Shown: one piece after another, positions 1 through 6,247 of the stretch
Position numbering within the stretch: the stretch's first letter is position 1
How the letters are laid out: every line of letters begins with the position of its first letter
Source of the DNA: Lysobacteraceae bacterium
Lineage (GTDB): Bacteria; Pseudomonadota; Gammaproteobacteria; Xanthomonadales; Rhodanobacteraceae
Direction: 5' to 3'
Assembly (NCBI GenBank): GCA_018971925.1
Contig: JAGWZT010000036.1
Coordinates: 1-10,431, forward strand
DNA: 10,431 nt
The notes under the pieces: generated by a model
What the model saw: the letters and a program-made list of their open reading frames with translations, nothing else
What the model was told of the DNA's origin: nothing
Databases searched by the model: none
Program-made: the position numbers and the translations under genes

Positions 1-794
1 TAGCCTTCCGGTGGAATCAGCATCGCGAGGTTGGTCTTGCCGCAGGCCGACGGGAACGCCGCCGCGACGTAGCGGATTTCGTGCTGCGGGTTTTCGATGC
101 CGACGATCAGCATGTGTTCGGCCAGCCAGCCTTCGGCGCGTGCCTGCCACGAACCGATGCGCAGCGCGTGGCACTTCTTGCCGAGCAGCGCGTTGCCGCC
201 GTAGCCGGAGCCGAACGACTTGATCGTGAGTTCCTCCGGGAAGTGCATGATCCAGCGGCGCTCGGGATCGAGTTCGCCGATCGAATGCAGCGCCTTGACG
301 AAGCTGCCCTCGCGCTCGATGCGTTGCAGCGCGGCGGTGCCCATGCGGGTCATCAGGCGCATGTTGGCGACCACGTATGGCGAGTCGGTGATCTCGACGC
401 CGCACCGTGACAGCGGCGAACCGAGCGGGCCCATGCAATACGGGATCACGTACAGCCTGCGGCCCTGCATGCAGCCGTCGAACAGCGCGTCGATCTTGGC
501 GTGCGCTGCGGCCGGGTCCATCCAGTTGTTGTTGGGGCCGGCATCGTCCTTGTCCTTCGTGCAGATGACGGTGAGCTTTTCGACGCGCGCGACGTCCTTC
601 GGATCGGAGCGGTGCAGGTAGCAGCGCGGATGGGTTTCCTGATTCAGTTCGATCAGGTCACCCGTCTTCAGCATCTCGTCCACGAGCTGCTTGTATTCGG
701 CGTCGGAGCCGTCGCACCAATGGATGTGATCGGGTTTCGTTTTTCTTGCGACGTCGTCAACCCATCGGTTCAGAGAATCGAGTTTGCTTGGCAT
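1..794 (-). CDS. pckG: Phosphoenolpyruvate carboxykinase (GTP), N-terminal part, cut by window edge
   Basis: GTP-dependent PEP carboxykinase converts oxaloacetate and GTP to PEP, CO2 and GDP in the cytosol, the first committed step of gluconeogenesis from TCA intermediates. I translated the minus strand from the ATG at 794-792 (MPSKLDSLNRWVDD) and it stays open for 264 codons to the window edge. Family features seen: the region SRCGVEITDSPYVVANMRLM, the GGNALLGKKCHALR segment, and the kinase-1 P-loop FPSACGKTNLAM at about residues 247-258, where K253 and T254 would bind GTP phosphate and metal. The family is about 600 residues, so more than half lies outside the window. The start is supported by GGAG 11 nt upstream, a slightly long spacing. 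The gene lies 241 bp downstream of tetR on the same strand; that gap suggests its own promoter. The ATP-dependent PckA family is unrelated and does not fit. Confidence 0.95.
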   Translation of the reverse strand, partial: MPSKLDSLNRWVDDVARKTKPDHIHWCDGSDAEYKQLVDEMLKTGDLIELNQETHPRCYLHRSDPKDVARVEKLTVICTKDKDDAGPNNNWMDPAAAHAKIDALFDGCMQGRRLYVIPYCMGPLGSPLSRCGVEITDSPYVVANMRLMTRMGTAALQRIEREGSFVKALHSIGELDPERRWIMHFPEELTIKSFGSGYGGNALLGKKCHALRIGSWQARAEGWLAEHMLIVGIENPQHEIRYVAAAFPSACGKTNLAMLIPPEG

Positions 795-1035
795 CGGTTG
801 TGATACTCCAGAATGAAATCTTTGTCGTTGCGCATCAAGCGGCGGAACCGTCGTGACGAATGGGAAGGCCTGTCTTTATTTTGTTGGCCTTTCCCTGTGG
901 ACGGAGAGTGTCGAGCCGGCCTGGTGTCGTGGAATGGGGGCGGCGCCTTGGAAAACGGGGCGGGGAAGTGACGTTAGTCTGCGCCTGCTGGCTTTGCAAG
1001 GCGTGGCCGCACTCAGCGCGTTGTGCATCGCATCA
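795..1035. other. Intergenic region between tetR and pckG
   Basis: No credible gene is seen in these 241 bases; open frames here extend from antisense frames of tetR. The region should carry the pckG promoter, but I found no convincing -35/-10 pair. It holds one imperfect inverted repeat (862-895), listed separately, and a short AT-rich run within its loop. Confidence 0.6.
862..895 (-). other. Stem-loop in the pckG upstream region
   Basis: GGGAAGGCC (862-870) faces GGCCTTTCCC (886-895): a nine-pair stem with one bulged base and a 15-nt AT-rich loop. Neither strand has a T-run after the stem, so an intrinsic terminator for tetR is not well supported. It lies about 70-100 bp upstream of the pckG start and could equally be a 5'-leader structure or an operator. 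Confidence 0.35.
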
Positions 1036-1653
1036 TCACGGCACGAGCGTTGCGATCACGTGCTCCACGTAAGCTTCGTATTGCTCGTGCGACAGGTGCG
1101 GCAGTTCCAGCGTCAGGTTCAGTTGCAGGAAGCCCACATAGGCCGCGTAAGTCAGCCGTGCGCGGTGGTGCGCGGCGCCCGGACCGAGGCCGGTCTCGCG
1201 AAAGGCGGCTTCCAGGAAATCCATGCGCCGCTGCGAGACCCGGGTCATGGTGGGCTGTACCAGCGGGTGGTCCAGCGCCTGCAGCAGCGCGGCATAGATG
1301 CGGTGCGCCTGGGCCTCGCCGGAAACCCAGCGGAACAACGCGCCCAGCCGCTCGCGCGGGCGATCACCGGCGGCGCCGATGTGCTGTTGCAGTTCGCCGT
1401 CGTCGTCGGCTTCCCAGCGGTTCAATGCCGCCTGCAGCAGGGCTTCGCGGTTCCTGAAATGCCAGTAGAAGCTGCCCTTGGTGACGCCGAGGCGACGCGC
1501 CAGCGCCTCGACGGCCAGCGCGCCGACGCCTTCCTGGGCGATCATTTCCAGCGCACCGCGTTCCCAGTCGGCCGCAGAAAGCCGGGCGTGCGCGCGGCCG
1601 CGGCGCGGGGTCTGGGTGGTGGCTCCGGTCGAGGCGGCGGAATGCGTGGGCAT
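1036..1653 (-). CDS. TetR/AcrR-family transcriptional repressor
   Basis: A 205-residue protein, typical length for TetR regulators, which are dimers that bind palindromic operators and leave them when a small ligand enters the C-terminal domain. The N-terminal domain shows the family pattern: a helix around residues 27-43, then the helix-turn-helix at about 47-66 (LAVEALARRLGVTKGSFYWHF), where GSFYWHF is the recognition-helix signature. Residues 80-205 form the variable ligand-binding and dimerisation half, with no recognisable ligand motif. The first 20 residues are Ser/Thr/Arg-rich and probably disordered. The ATG at 1653 has no Shine-Dalgarno but sits 6 nt after a -10-like TACAGT, and an operator-like repeat begins 2 bp upstream. 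It is divergent from the hydrolase gene by 53 bp, so its likely targets are itself and the hydrolase-fadE unit. The inducer is unknown; an acyl-CoA or fatty acid is a guess from context. Confidence 0.93.
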   Translation of the reverse strand: MPTHSAASTGATTQTPRRGRAHARLSAADWERGALEMIAQEGVGALAVEALARRLGVTKGSFYWHFRNREALLQAALNRWEADDDGELQQHIGAAGDRPRERLGALFRWVSGEAQAHRIYAALLQALDHPLVQPTMTRVSQRRMDFLEAAFRETGLGPGAAHHRARLTYAAYVGFLQLNLTLELPHLSHEQYEAYVEHVIATLVP

Positions 1654-1655
1654 GA

Positions 1656-1673
1656 CCGTACTGTAGCGTATTG
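1656..1673. promoter_or_regulatory. Operator-like repeat, copy 1 (tetR-proximal)
   Basis: An 18-bp element starting CCGTACTG and ending GCGTATTG. It matches copy 2 at 1693-1710 in 14 of 18 positions, in the same orientation, 37 bp away. It covers the tetR -10-like hexamer on the minus strand and overlaps the first half of the hydrolase -35 (TTGACA, 1671-1676) on the plus strand. A bound repressor here could block both promoters. Its own dyad symmetry is weaker than that of copy 2. Confidence 0.6.
1660..1665 (-). promoter_or_regulatory. Probable tetR -10 element
   Basis: TACAGT on the minus strand (four of six matches to TATAAT) ends 6 nt before the tetR ATG at 1653. No good -35 is visible at 16-18 bp; TTGTGC lies 19 bp upstream. 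If used, transcription would start at or next to the A of the start codon, giving a leaderless message. Confidence 0.4.
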
Positions 1674-1699
1674 ACAGGTCTTCGGCACAAATCCATACT
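1671..1699 (+). promoter_or_regulatory. Probable hydrolase(-fadE) promoter
   Basis: A perfect TTGACA -35 (1671-1676), a 17-bp spacer, then CATACT (1694-1699) as the -10. The predicted start point falls at about 1706-1707, the first base of the hydrolase ATG. Operator copy 1 overlaps the -35 and copy 2 overlaps the -10, as expected for repression by TetR. Confidence 0.55.
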
Positions 1700-1710
1700 G
1701 ACGCGTATGG
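1693..1710. promoter_or_regulatory. Operator-like palindrome, copy 2 (hydrolase-proximal)
   Basis: CCATAC (1693-1698), a 6-bp centre, then GTATGG (1705-1710): a perfect dyad with 6-bp arms. It covers the putative -10 and runs into the hydrolase start codon (1707-1709). The size and symmetry suit a TetR-family dimer site. Together with copy 1 it makes a two-site operator in the divergent promoter. Confidence 0.65.
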
Positions 1711-2636
1711 AAAAGATCGAAGCGCCCGCCGAGGCGCGCCTCAGCACGCTGCCCGCCCGCGATGGCTTGCCGCTCGCGGTCGCAACGCGCGGCCCCGCCG
1801 GCGCGCCCGCGGTACTGTTCGCGCACGGTTTCGGCCAGAGCCGGCGTGCCTGGGCGCGGGCGGCGGAAGGGTTGGCCAGGCACGGCTGGCGCACCGTCAC
1901 CTTCGATGCGCGCGGCCACGGTGACAGCGGGCGCCTGGCGGACGGGCGCTATGTCCTGGAACAGTTCGTCGGCGATCTGCTGACCGTGGCGGGTTCATTG
2001 GACGCACCGCCGGTGCTGGTGGGTGCGTCGATGGGCGGTTTGCTCGGCATCGTCGCCGCGGGCGAAACCCGGCCCGCCCCGTTTCGCGCGCTGGTGCTGG
2101 TGGACATCACGCCGCGCTGGGAAAGCGGGGGCGTCGAACGGATGCTGGGGTTCATGCGCGCGCATCCGCAGGGTTTTGCATCGCTGGACGAAGCCGCCGA
2201 TGCGGTGGCTGCCTACCTGCCGCAACGGCGACGCCGCAAGGATCGTTACGAACTGGCGCAGTTGCTGCATCGCGGCGCGGACGGACGCCTGCGCTGGCAT
2301 TGGGATCCGGCATTGCTGGATACCGTGGCGCACGAGGGTGAGCGGCACCAGCAACGCCTGTTGAAGGCGGCGCGGAACATCGACGTGCCGGTGCTGCTGG
2401 TGTCCGGCGGGCGCAGCGACATCGTGTCCGAAGCCACCGTTGCGGAATTCCTCGAAGCAGTGCCGCACGCGCGCCACGTCGAAATCCCGCACGCGACGCA
2501 CACCCTCGCGGGTGACGACAACGCCGCGTTCACGGCCGCAATCGAACCATTCTTGAATACACTTTCCAAGGGAACGGAGGGAATTGAACCGCCCGCACGG
2601 GACTCACGCACCGCAGTCCACTTTCCTCCGGCTTGA
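1707..2636 (+). CDS. Alpha/beta-hydrolase (esterase/lipase-like)
   Basis: A 309-residue cytosolic alpha/beta-hydrolase with no signal peptide. Seen in order: the oxyanion-hole motif HGFGQS (residues 40-45), the FDARGHGDS strand-turn (67-74), the nucleophile elbow GASMGG with Ser108, a Lys/Arg-rich lid region (about 140-220), the acid region GGRSDIV with Asp238, and the catalytic His265 in PHATHTL. The triad is complete, so it should be an active esterase, lipase or thioesterase; the substrate cannot be read from sequence. I chose ATG 1707 because the only earlier start in frame is a TTG at 1671 that is itself the -35 TTGACA. There is no Shine-Dalgarno. The last ~23 residues (from about 287, SKGTEGIEPP onward) are unlike the fold and come from reading through the 5' arm and loop of the hairpin at 2568-2652; the stop (2634-2636) is at the edge of its 3' arm. 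fadE follows after 30 bp, so co-transcription is likely. Confidence 0.9.
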   Translation: MEKIEAPAEARLSTLPARDGLPLAVATRGPAGAPAVLFAHGFGQSRRAWARAAEGLARHGWRTVTFDARGHGDSGRLADGRYVLEQFVGDLLTVAGSLDAPPVLVGASMGGLLGIVAAGETRPAPFRALVLVDITPRWESGGVERMLGFMRAHPQGFASLDEAADAVAAYLPQRRRRKDRYELAQLLHRGADGRLRWHWDPALLDTVAHEGERHQQRLLKAARNIDVPVLLVSGGRSDIVSEATVAEFLEAVPHARHVEIPHATHTLAGDDNAAFTAAIEPFLNTLSKGTEGIEPPARDSRTAVHFPPA

Positions 2637-2652
2637 TTCCCTCCGTCCCCTT
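2568..2652 (-). repeat. Long hairpin with tRNA-like features between hydrolase and fadE
   Basis: Two 17-base arms (2568-2584 and 2636-2652) pair 16 of 17 on the plus strand, with one A-C mismatch. On the minus strand they pair 17 of 17, because that mismatch becomes G-U. The 51-nt loop holds a second perfect 5-bp stem (GGACT 2600-2604 with AGTCC 2615-2619). On the minus strand the 3' half contains GGTTCAATTCC, an exact match to the tRNA T-arm consensus GGTTCRANTCC. A normal cloverleaf does not form: the T-stem is imperfect, the arm pairs with the 5' end, and there is no CCA. It overlaps the hydrolase C-terminus and ends 2 bp before the fadE ribosome site. It could be a degenerate tRNA, a palindromic element or an mRNA processing structure. 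Confidence 0.6.
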
Positions 2653-2654
2653 TC

Positions 2655-2660
2655 AGGAGG
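2655..2660 (+). promoter_or_regulatory. Strong fadE ribosome binding site
   Basis: A full AGGAGG, 6 nt before the ATG at 2667. It fixes the fadE start and contrasts with the absence of any Shine-Dalgarno at the hydrolase, tetR and HTH-ATPase starts. It lies just outside the 3' arm of the hairpin at 2568-2652, so that structure may expose or influence it. Confidence 0.85.
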
Positions 2661-2666
2661 TTTGCC

Positions 2667-5144
2667 ATGAACACCCTCATCATCCTGGTTTGCACCGCGG
2701 TCGTCGGCATGGCCTGCGCATATTTTCGCAGTCGCCTCTGGCATTGGACGCTGGCGACGATCGTGACGATCCTCGTGGTCGGGTTCGGCCTGCATGCACC
2801 CACGCCGATGTGGGTGCTGCTCGGCATCTTCCTGGTGCTCGTCGCGCTGCCGTTGAACGTGACGCCGTTGCGCAGGGGATTGTTCGCGGCGCCGCTGCTG
2901 AACCTGTTCGAGCGCGTGCTGCCGAAGATTTCCGAAACCGAACAGGTCGCGCTGGATGCCGGCACCGTCGGCTTCGAGGGCGAACTGTTTGCCGGCAAAC
3001 CCGACTGGTCGAAGTTGTTGACCGAACCGAAGCCGCAGCTCTCGGCAGAGGAACAGGCGTTCCTGGACGGGCCGTGCGAAAAGCTGTGCGCGATGATCGA
3101 TGACTGGCACATCACCCACGAGATCGCCGACCTGCCGCCGGAGATCTGGGAGTTCATCAAGCGCGAAGGTTTCTTCGCGATGATCATCCCGAAGCGGTAT
3201 GGCGGCAGGCAATTCTCGGCGCTCGCGCACTCGGCGGTGCTGCAGAAACTTTCCAGCATGTCGGCGACGCTGTCGTCGCTGGTCGCGGTGCCGAACTCGC
3301 TCGGCCCGGCGGAACTGTTGCTGCGTTACGGCAGCGAGGAGCAGAAGAACCACTACCTGCCGCGTCTCGCCGACGGCCGCGAGGTGCCGTGTTTCGCGTT
3401 GACCGGTCCGTACGCCGGCTCGGATGCCACGTCGATTCCGGACTACGGCATCGTGTGCAGACAAAACGTCGATGGCAAGGAAACGTTGGGCATCAAGCTC
3501 ACCTTCGACAAGCGTTACATCACGCTGGCGCCGGTCGCGACGTTGGTCGGATTGGCGTTCCGGATGTACGACCCCGAGCACCTGCTGGGTGACAAGGAAG
3601 ACCTCGGCATCACGCTGGCGCTGATACCGCGCGAAACAAAGGGACTCGAAATCGGCCGCCGGCATTTTCCGCTCAACATCCCGTTCCAGAACGGGCCATT
3701 GCGCGGCAAGGATGTGTTCGTGCCGATCGACACCTTGATCGGTGGTCCGCACATGGCCGGCCACGGTTGGCGCATGCTGGTCGAATGCCTGTCGGTCGGG
3801 CGTGGCATTTCGCTGCCGTCGAACGCGACCGGATTCGTGCGGCTGGCGGTTGCCGCGACCGGCGCGTACGCGCGCATCCGCAAGCAGTTCGGTTTGGCGG
3901 TCGCGCGTTTCGAAGGCGTCGAGGAAGCACTGGCGCGGATCGGCGGCTATGCGTACGCGGTCACGGCGTTGTCGCGCGCGTCCGCCGCGGCGGTCGATCG
4001 CGGCGAGAAGCCGGCGGTGGCTTCGGCCATCGCGAAGTGCCACGCCACCGATCTCGGCCGCCAAGTCATCCAGGACGCGATGGACGTGCACGGCGGCAAG
4101 GCCATCCAGCTCGGGCCGTCGAATTACCTCGGCCGCATGTGGCAGGGCGCGCCGATTCCGATCACGGTGGAAGGCGCCAACATCATGACCCGCAGCCTGA
4201 TGATCTTCGGGCAGGGCGCGATCCGCTGCCATCCGTGGATATTGAAGGAAATGCGAGCCGTGCAAGAGCCTGATCGAGCCAAGGCGCTGGGCGATTTCGA
4301 CACGGCGTTGTTCGGCCACATCGGCTTCGGCATTTCCAACGCGGCGCGTGCGTTCGTACTCGGCGTGACCTTCGCGAAGTTCGGCAAGGCGCCGGGCGAC
4401 GCCTACACGCGCCGTTACTACCGCAAGTTGAATCGCTATTCCGCGTGTCTCGCATTGCTGTCCGATACCGCGATGGGCGTGCTGGGCGGCAAGCTGAAGT
4501 TCAAGGAGAAGATCTCCGCGCGTCTCGGCGACGTGTTGTCGCATCTCTACATTTGCTCGGCGATGCTGAAGCGCTACGAGGACGAGGGCCGCCCCGAAGC
4601 CGAGCGGCCGATGCTTGCCTGGGCATTCCACGATTCGGTGTGGCGCATGCAGATGGCGCTGGACGGCGTGATCCGCAACTTCCCGGTGCGCCCCGTGGCG
4701 TGGCTGGTGCACACGCTGGTGTTTCCGTTCGGCCGCCGCGAAGTGCCGCCCTCCGATCGTCTGGGCCGTCGCGTCGCCGCGATCCTGACCGCGCCGAACA
4801 GCGCGCGCGACGCGCTGATAAAGGGCATCTACCTCACGCAGACGCCGAACAACCCGGTCGGACGGATGCACGCGCTGCTGCCCGACGTGGTCGCGGCCGA
4901 GCCGATCGAACGCAAGTTCCTGAAGGCGGTGAAGGCCGGCGGTGTGCGCGCGCACGATTACCTGGGCCAGTTGGCCGATGCGCAGGCGCAAGGTGCGATC
5001 AGCGAAACCGAACGCGCGATGCTGGAACGCCTGCGCCGCGCCACCGCGGAGTTCATCAACGTAGACGATTTCGATCCCGAGGAATTGCGCGCGAAAATCG
5101 TGCACGGCGGCGCCGACACGCAACGCTCGCTGCACATTGCCTAG
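2667..5144 (+). CDS. fadE: Acyl-CoA dehydrogenase, FadE type
   Basis: FAD-dependent acyl-CoA dehydrogenase of the large, membrane-associated FadE family, which makes trans-2-enoyl-CoA from acyl-CoA in the first step of fatty-acid beta-oxidation. At 825 residues it matches E. coli FadE (about 815). Seen in order: hydrophobic segments at about 1-20, 26-42 and 47-63; the N-terminal helical dehydrogenase domain (about 130-240); FALTGPYAGSDA (243-254); KRYITLAPVATLVGLAF (282-298); FPLNIPFQNGP and GKDVFVP; GWRMLVECLSVGRGISLPSN; and TVEGANIMTRS, where Glu502 aligns with the family's catalytic base. The C-terminal part (from about 515) is the DUF1974-type region of FadE. One oddity is Tyr249 where the family usually has Glu (PEAGSD). 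The start is fixed by AGGAGG at 6 nt. Likely transcribed with the upstream hydrolase and regulated by TetR. The stop TAG lies in a 12-bp palindrome. Confidence 0.96.
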   Translation: MNTLIILVCTAVVGMACAYFRSRLWHWTLATIVTILVVGFGLHAPTPMWVLLGIFLVLVALPLNVTPLRRGLFAAPLLNLFERVLPKISETEQVALDAGTVGFEGELFAGKPDWSKLLTEPKPQLSAEEQAFLDGPCEKLCAMIDDWHITHEIADLPPEIWEFIKREGFFAMIIPKRYGGRQFSALAHSAVLQKLSSMSATLSSLVAVPNSLGPAELLLRYGSEEQKNHYLPRLADGREVPCFALTGPYAGSDATSIPDYGIVCRQNVDGKETLGIKLTFDKRYITLAPVATLVGLAFRMYDPEHLLGDKEDLGITLALIPRETKGLEIGRRHFPLNIPFQNGPLRGKDVFVPIDTLIGGPHMAGHGWRMLVECLSVGRGISLPSNATGFVRLAVAATGAYARIRKQFGLAVARFEGVEEALARIGGYAYAVTALSRASAAAVDRGEKPAVASAIAKCHATDLGRQVIQDAMDVHGGKAIQLGPSNYLGRMWQGAPIPITVEGANIMTRSLMIFGQGAIRCHPWILKEMRAVQEPDRAKALGDFDTALFGHIGFGISNAARAFVLGVTFAKFGKAPGDAYTRRYYRKLNRYSACLALLSDTAMGVLGGKLKFKEKISARLGDVLSHLYICSAMLKRYEDEGRPEAERPMLAWAFHDSVWRMQMALDGVIRNFPVRPVAWLVHTLVFPFGRREVPPSDRLGRRVAAILTAPNSARDALIKGIYLTQTPNNPVGRMHALLPDVVAAEPIERKFLKAVKAGGVRAHDYLGQLADAQAQGAISETERAMLERLRRATAEFINVDDFDPEELRAKIVHGGADTQRSLHIA

Positions 5145-5148
5145 GCAA
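5137..5148. repeat. 12-bp perfect palindrome over the fadE stop codon
   Basis: TTGCCTAGGCAA reads the same on both strands and contains the fadE stop TAG (5142-5144). It has no loop and no T-run, so it is not a standard terminator. It may be chance. Confidence 0.5.
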
Positions 5149-5157
5149 ACTTGATGC

Positions 5158-5178
5158 GTGAGATGGCGGTGCCCTCAC
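5158..5178. terminator. Weak candidate terminator between convergent genes
   Basis: GTGAG (5158-5162) faces CTCAC (5174-5178), with a possible inner GGC/GCC pairing. It sits in the 38-bp gap between the convergent fadE and HTH-ATPase-STAS genes, where a bidirectional terminator would be expected. Neither strand shows a T-run, so support is positional only. Confidence 0.2.
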
Positions 5179-5182
5179 TGCT

Positions 5183-6241
5183 TCATGCAATCGGAACGTC
5201 GCTCTTCTGCTGGTCGCGCGCGACCTCGGCGCGCCGGATCATTTGCTGAACCTCGGGTGTGACATGGGTGGCGGTGAGTTCTACTTCAGGATGTTCGCGC
5301 GCGAATACGCGGAATATCTCGTCAGCGAATGCCGGGCCGATGGTTGCGACACCCGTGAAATCCAGCATGACGCATCGGAATTGATCCACGCGCTGCATCA
5401 AGCGCTTTCCCTGCGAACGCGAGATCAGATTTTCGTCGCCCACTTGCGCCAGCCTGACCGGAACGATGGTTTTGGCGAAGCTATAGTCGTCGGGGCCGCT
5501 GGAGTATTCCTCGAACACCTGCTTCAGCGTTCGGGCGGAATCGGTGGCGATGGACATGGTGACCGTAGTCCCCGATGTGGCGTCTTCGGGCTTGTTCTCG
5601 TGCAGCACATCCAGGTCGTGACCGGCCAGATGATCGAAGACAAGACCACCGGCGGCTATTTCAAAATGATCAAAGGCGCGCGAGGTGAAGAACACGCCCT
5701 CACCGGTGTGTCGTGCAGGATCGGTGGTGAATTTGCCCTTGGATAGCTCCAGCAAGGCGAGTCGATCATCCGGGAGGTTGAGGGCCGAGGCGATCTTGCG
5801 AAAGATTCCGATGCCGTCATCCGAAATCCAAAGAGATGCCTCGCCATCCTTGGACAACACCGTAACCGTCAGCTTTTTCCCTTCCGAATGGTCAATGGCG
5901 TTGTTGACCATTTCGGTCAACCCGTAATGTGCGATGTCGGTGACGTTCGCGGGCAGGTTGTTCAGCAGCGGCGCGACATCACGACTCCATACTTGGTCTT
6001 CGGCCAAGCCCTTCAAGGGGTATTCGAACTCGCCGAAGCGCGTCGGGCCTAATACGTATGCGGGTCGTGTTGTTCCGGAACGGGCGAGAAATCCGGACTC
6101 CACCAAAGCACGCGCACGAGCTGCGGTAGTTTGTCTGCTGACGCCCAATTGCGATGCGACGAAGCCGGTCAGGTCGCGAGGATGGGCCACGACTGCAGCA
6201 AGCAAGGCGGCATCGATCTGGTCGGAGCGGTTCCGAGGCAT
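5183..6241 (-). CDS. HTH / GHKL ATPase / STAS-like (DUF4325-type) single-chain regulator
   Basis: A 352-residue soluble protein with three parts. Residues about 5-60 form a winged-helix-like DNA-binding region (LTGFVASQLGVSRQTTAARARALVESG). Residues about 95-235 form a GHKL/HATPase fold: N-box EMVNNAIDHS (110-119, Glu110 and Asn114), G1 box DDGIGI (141-146), G2-like TGEGVFF (179-185) and SGTTVTM near 223-229. Residues about 258-345 are a STAS-like DUF4325 domain with VMLDFTGVATIGPAFADEIF. This resembles an anti-sigma kinase and its STAS partner fused to a DNA-binding domain. The STAS loop has no Ser/Thr at the SpoIIAA-type phosphosite, arguing against a phospho-switch. The biological role is unknown. 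I chose ATG 6241; a GTG at 6352 would extend the protein by 37 residues translated from the promoter repeats, which is unlikely. No Shine-Dalgarno. By eye its codon use is less G+C-rich than its neighbours, compatible with transfer. Confidence 0.88.
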   Translation of the reverse strand: MPRNRSDQIDAALLAAVVAHPRDLTGFVASQLGVSRQTTAARARALVESGFLARSGTTRPAYVLGPTRFGEFEYPLKGLAEDQVWSRDVAPLLNNLPANVTDIAHYGLTEMVNNAIDHSEGKKLTVTVLSKDGEASLWISDDGIGIFRKIASALNLPDDRLALLELSKGKFTTDPARHTGEGVFFTSRAFDHFEIAAGGLVFDHLAGHDLDVLHENKPEDATSGTTVTMSIATDSARTLKQVFEEYSSGPDDYSFAKTIVPVRLAQVGDENLISRSQGKRLMQRVDQFRCVMLDFTGVATIGPAFADEIFRVFAREHPEVELTATHVTPEVQQMIRRAEVARDQQKSDVPIA

Positions 6242-6247
6242 GCGGTG

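Noticed and set aside
1671..1706. Extended hydrolase start at TTG 1671
   Set aside because: That TTG is the first half of a perfect TTGACA -35, the added 12 residues are not fold-like, and ATG 1707 fits the promoter geometry.
2568..2652. The hairpin as a normal intrinsic terminator between hydrolase and fadE
   Set aside because: The loop is 51 nt, only TTT follows, and the fadE ribosome site starts at once; pairing is better on the opposite strand.
2604..5135. 843-codon open frame antisense to fadE
   Set aside because: It mirrors fadE codon structure; the translation is low-complexity, rich in Arg, Gln, His and Ala, with no domain, whereas the plus frame is a full FadE. Long antisense frames are common in G+C-rich genes.
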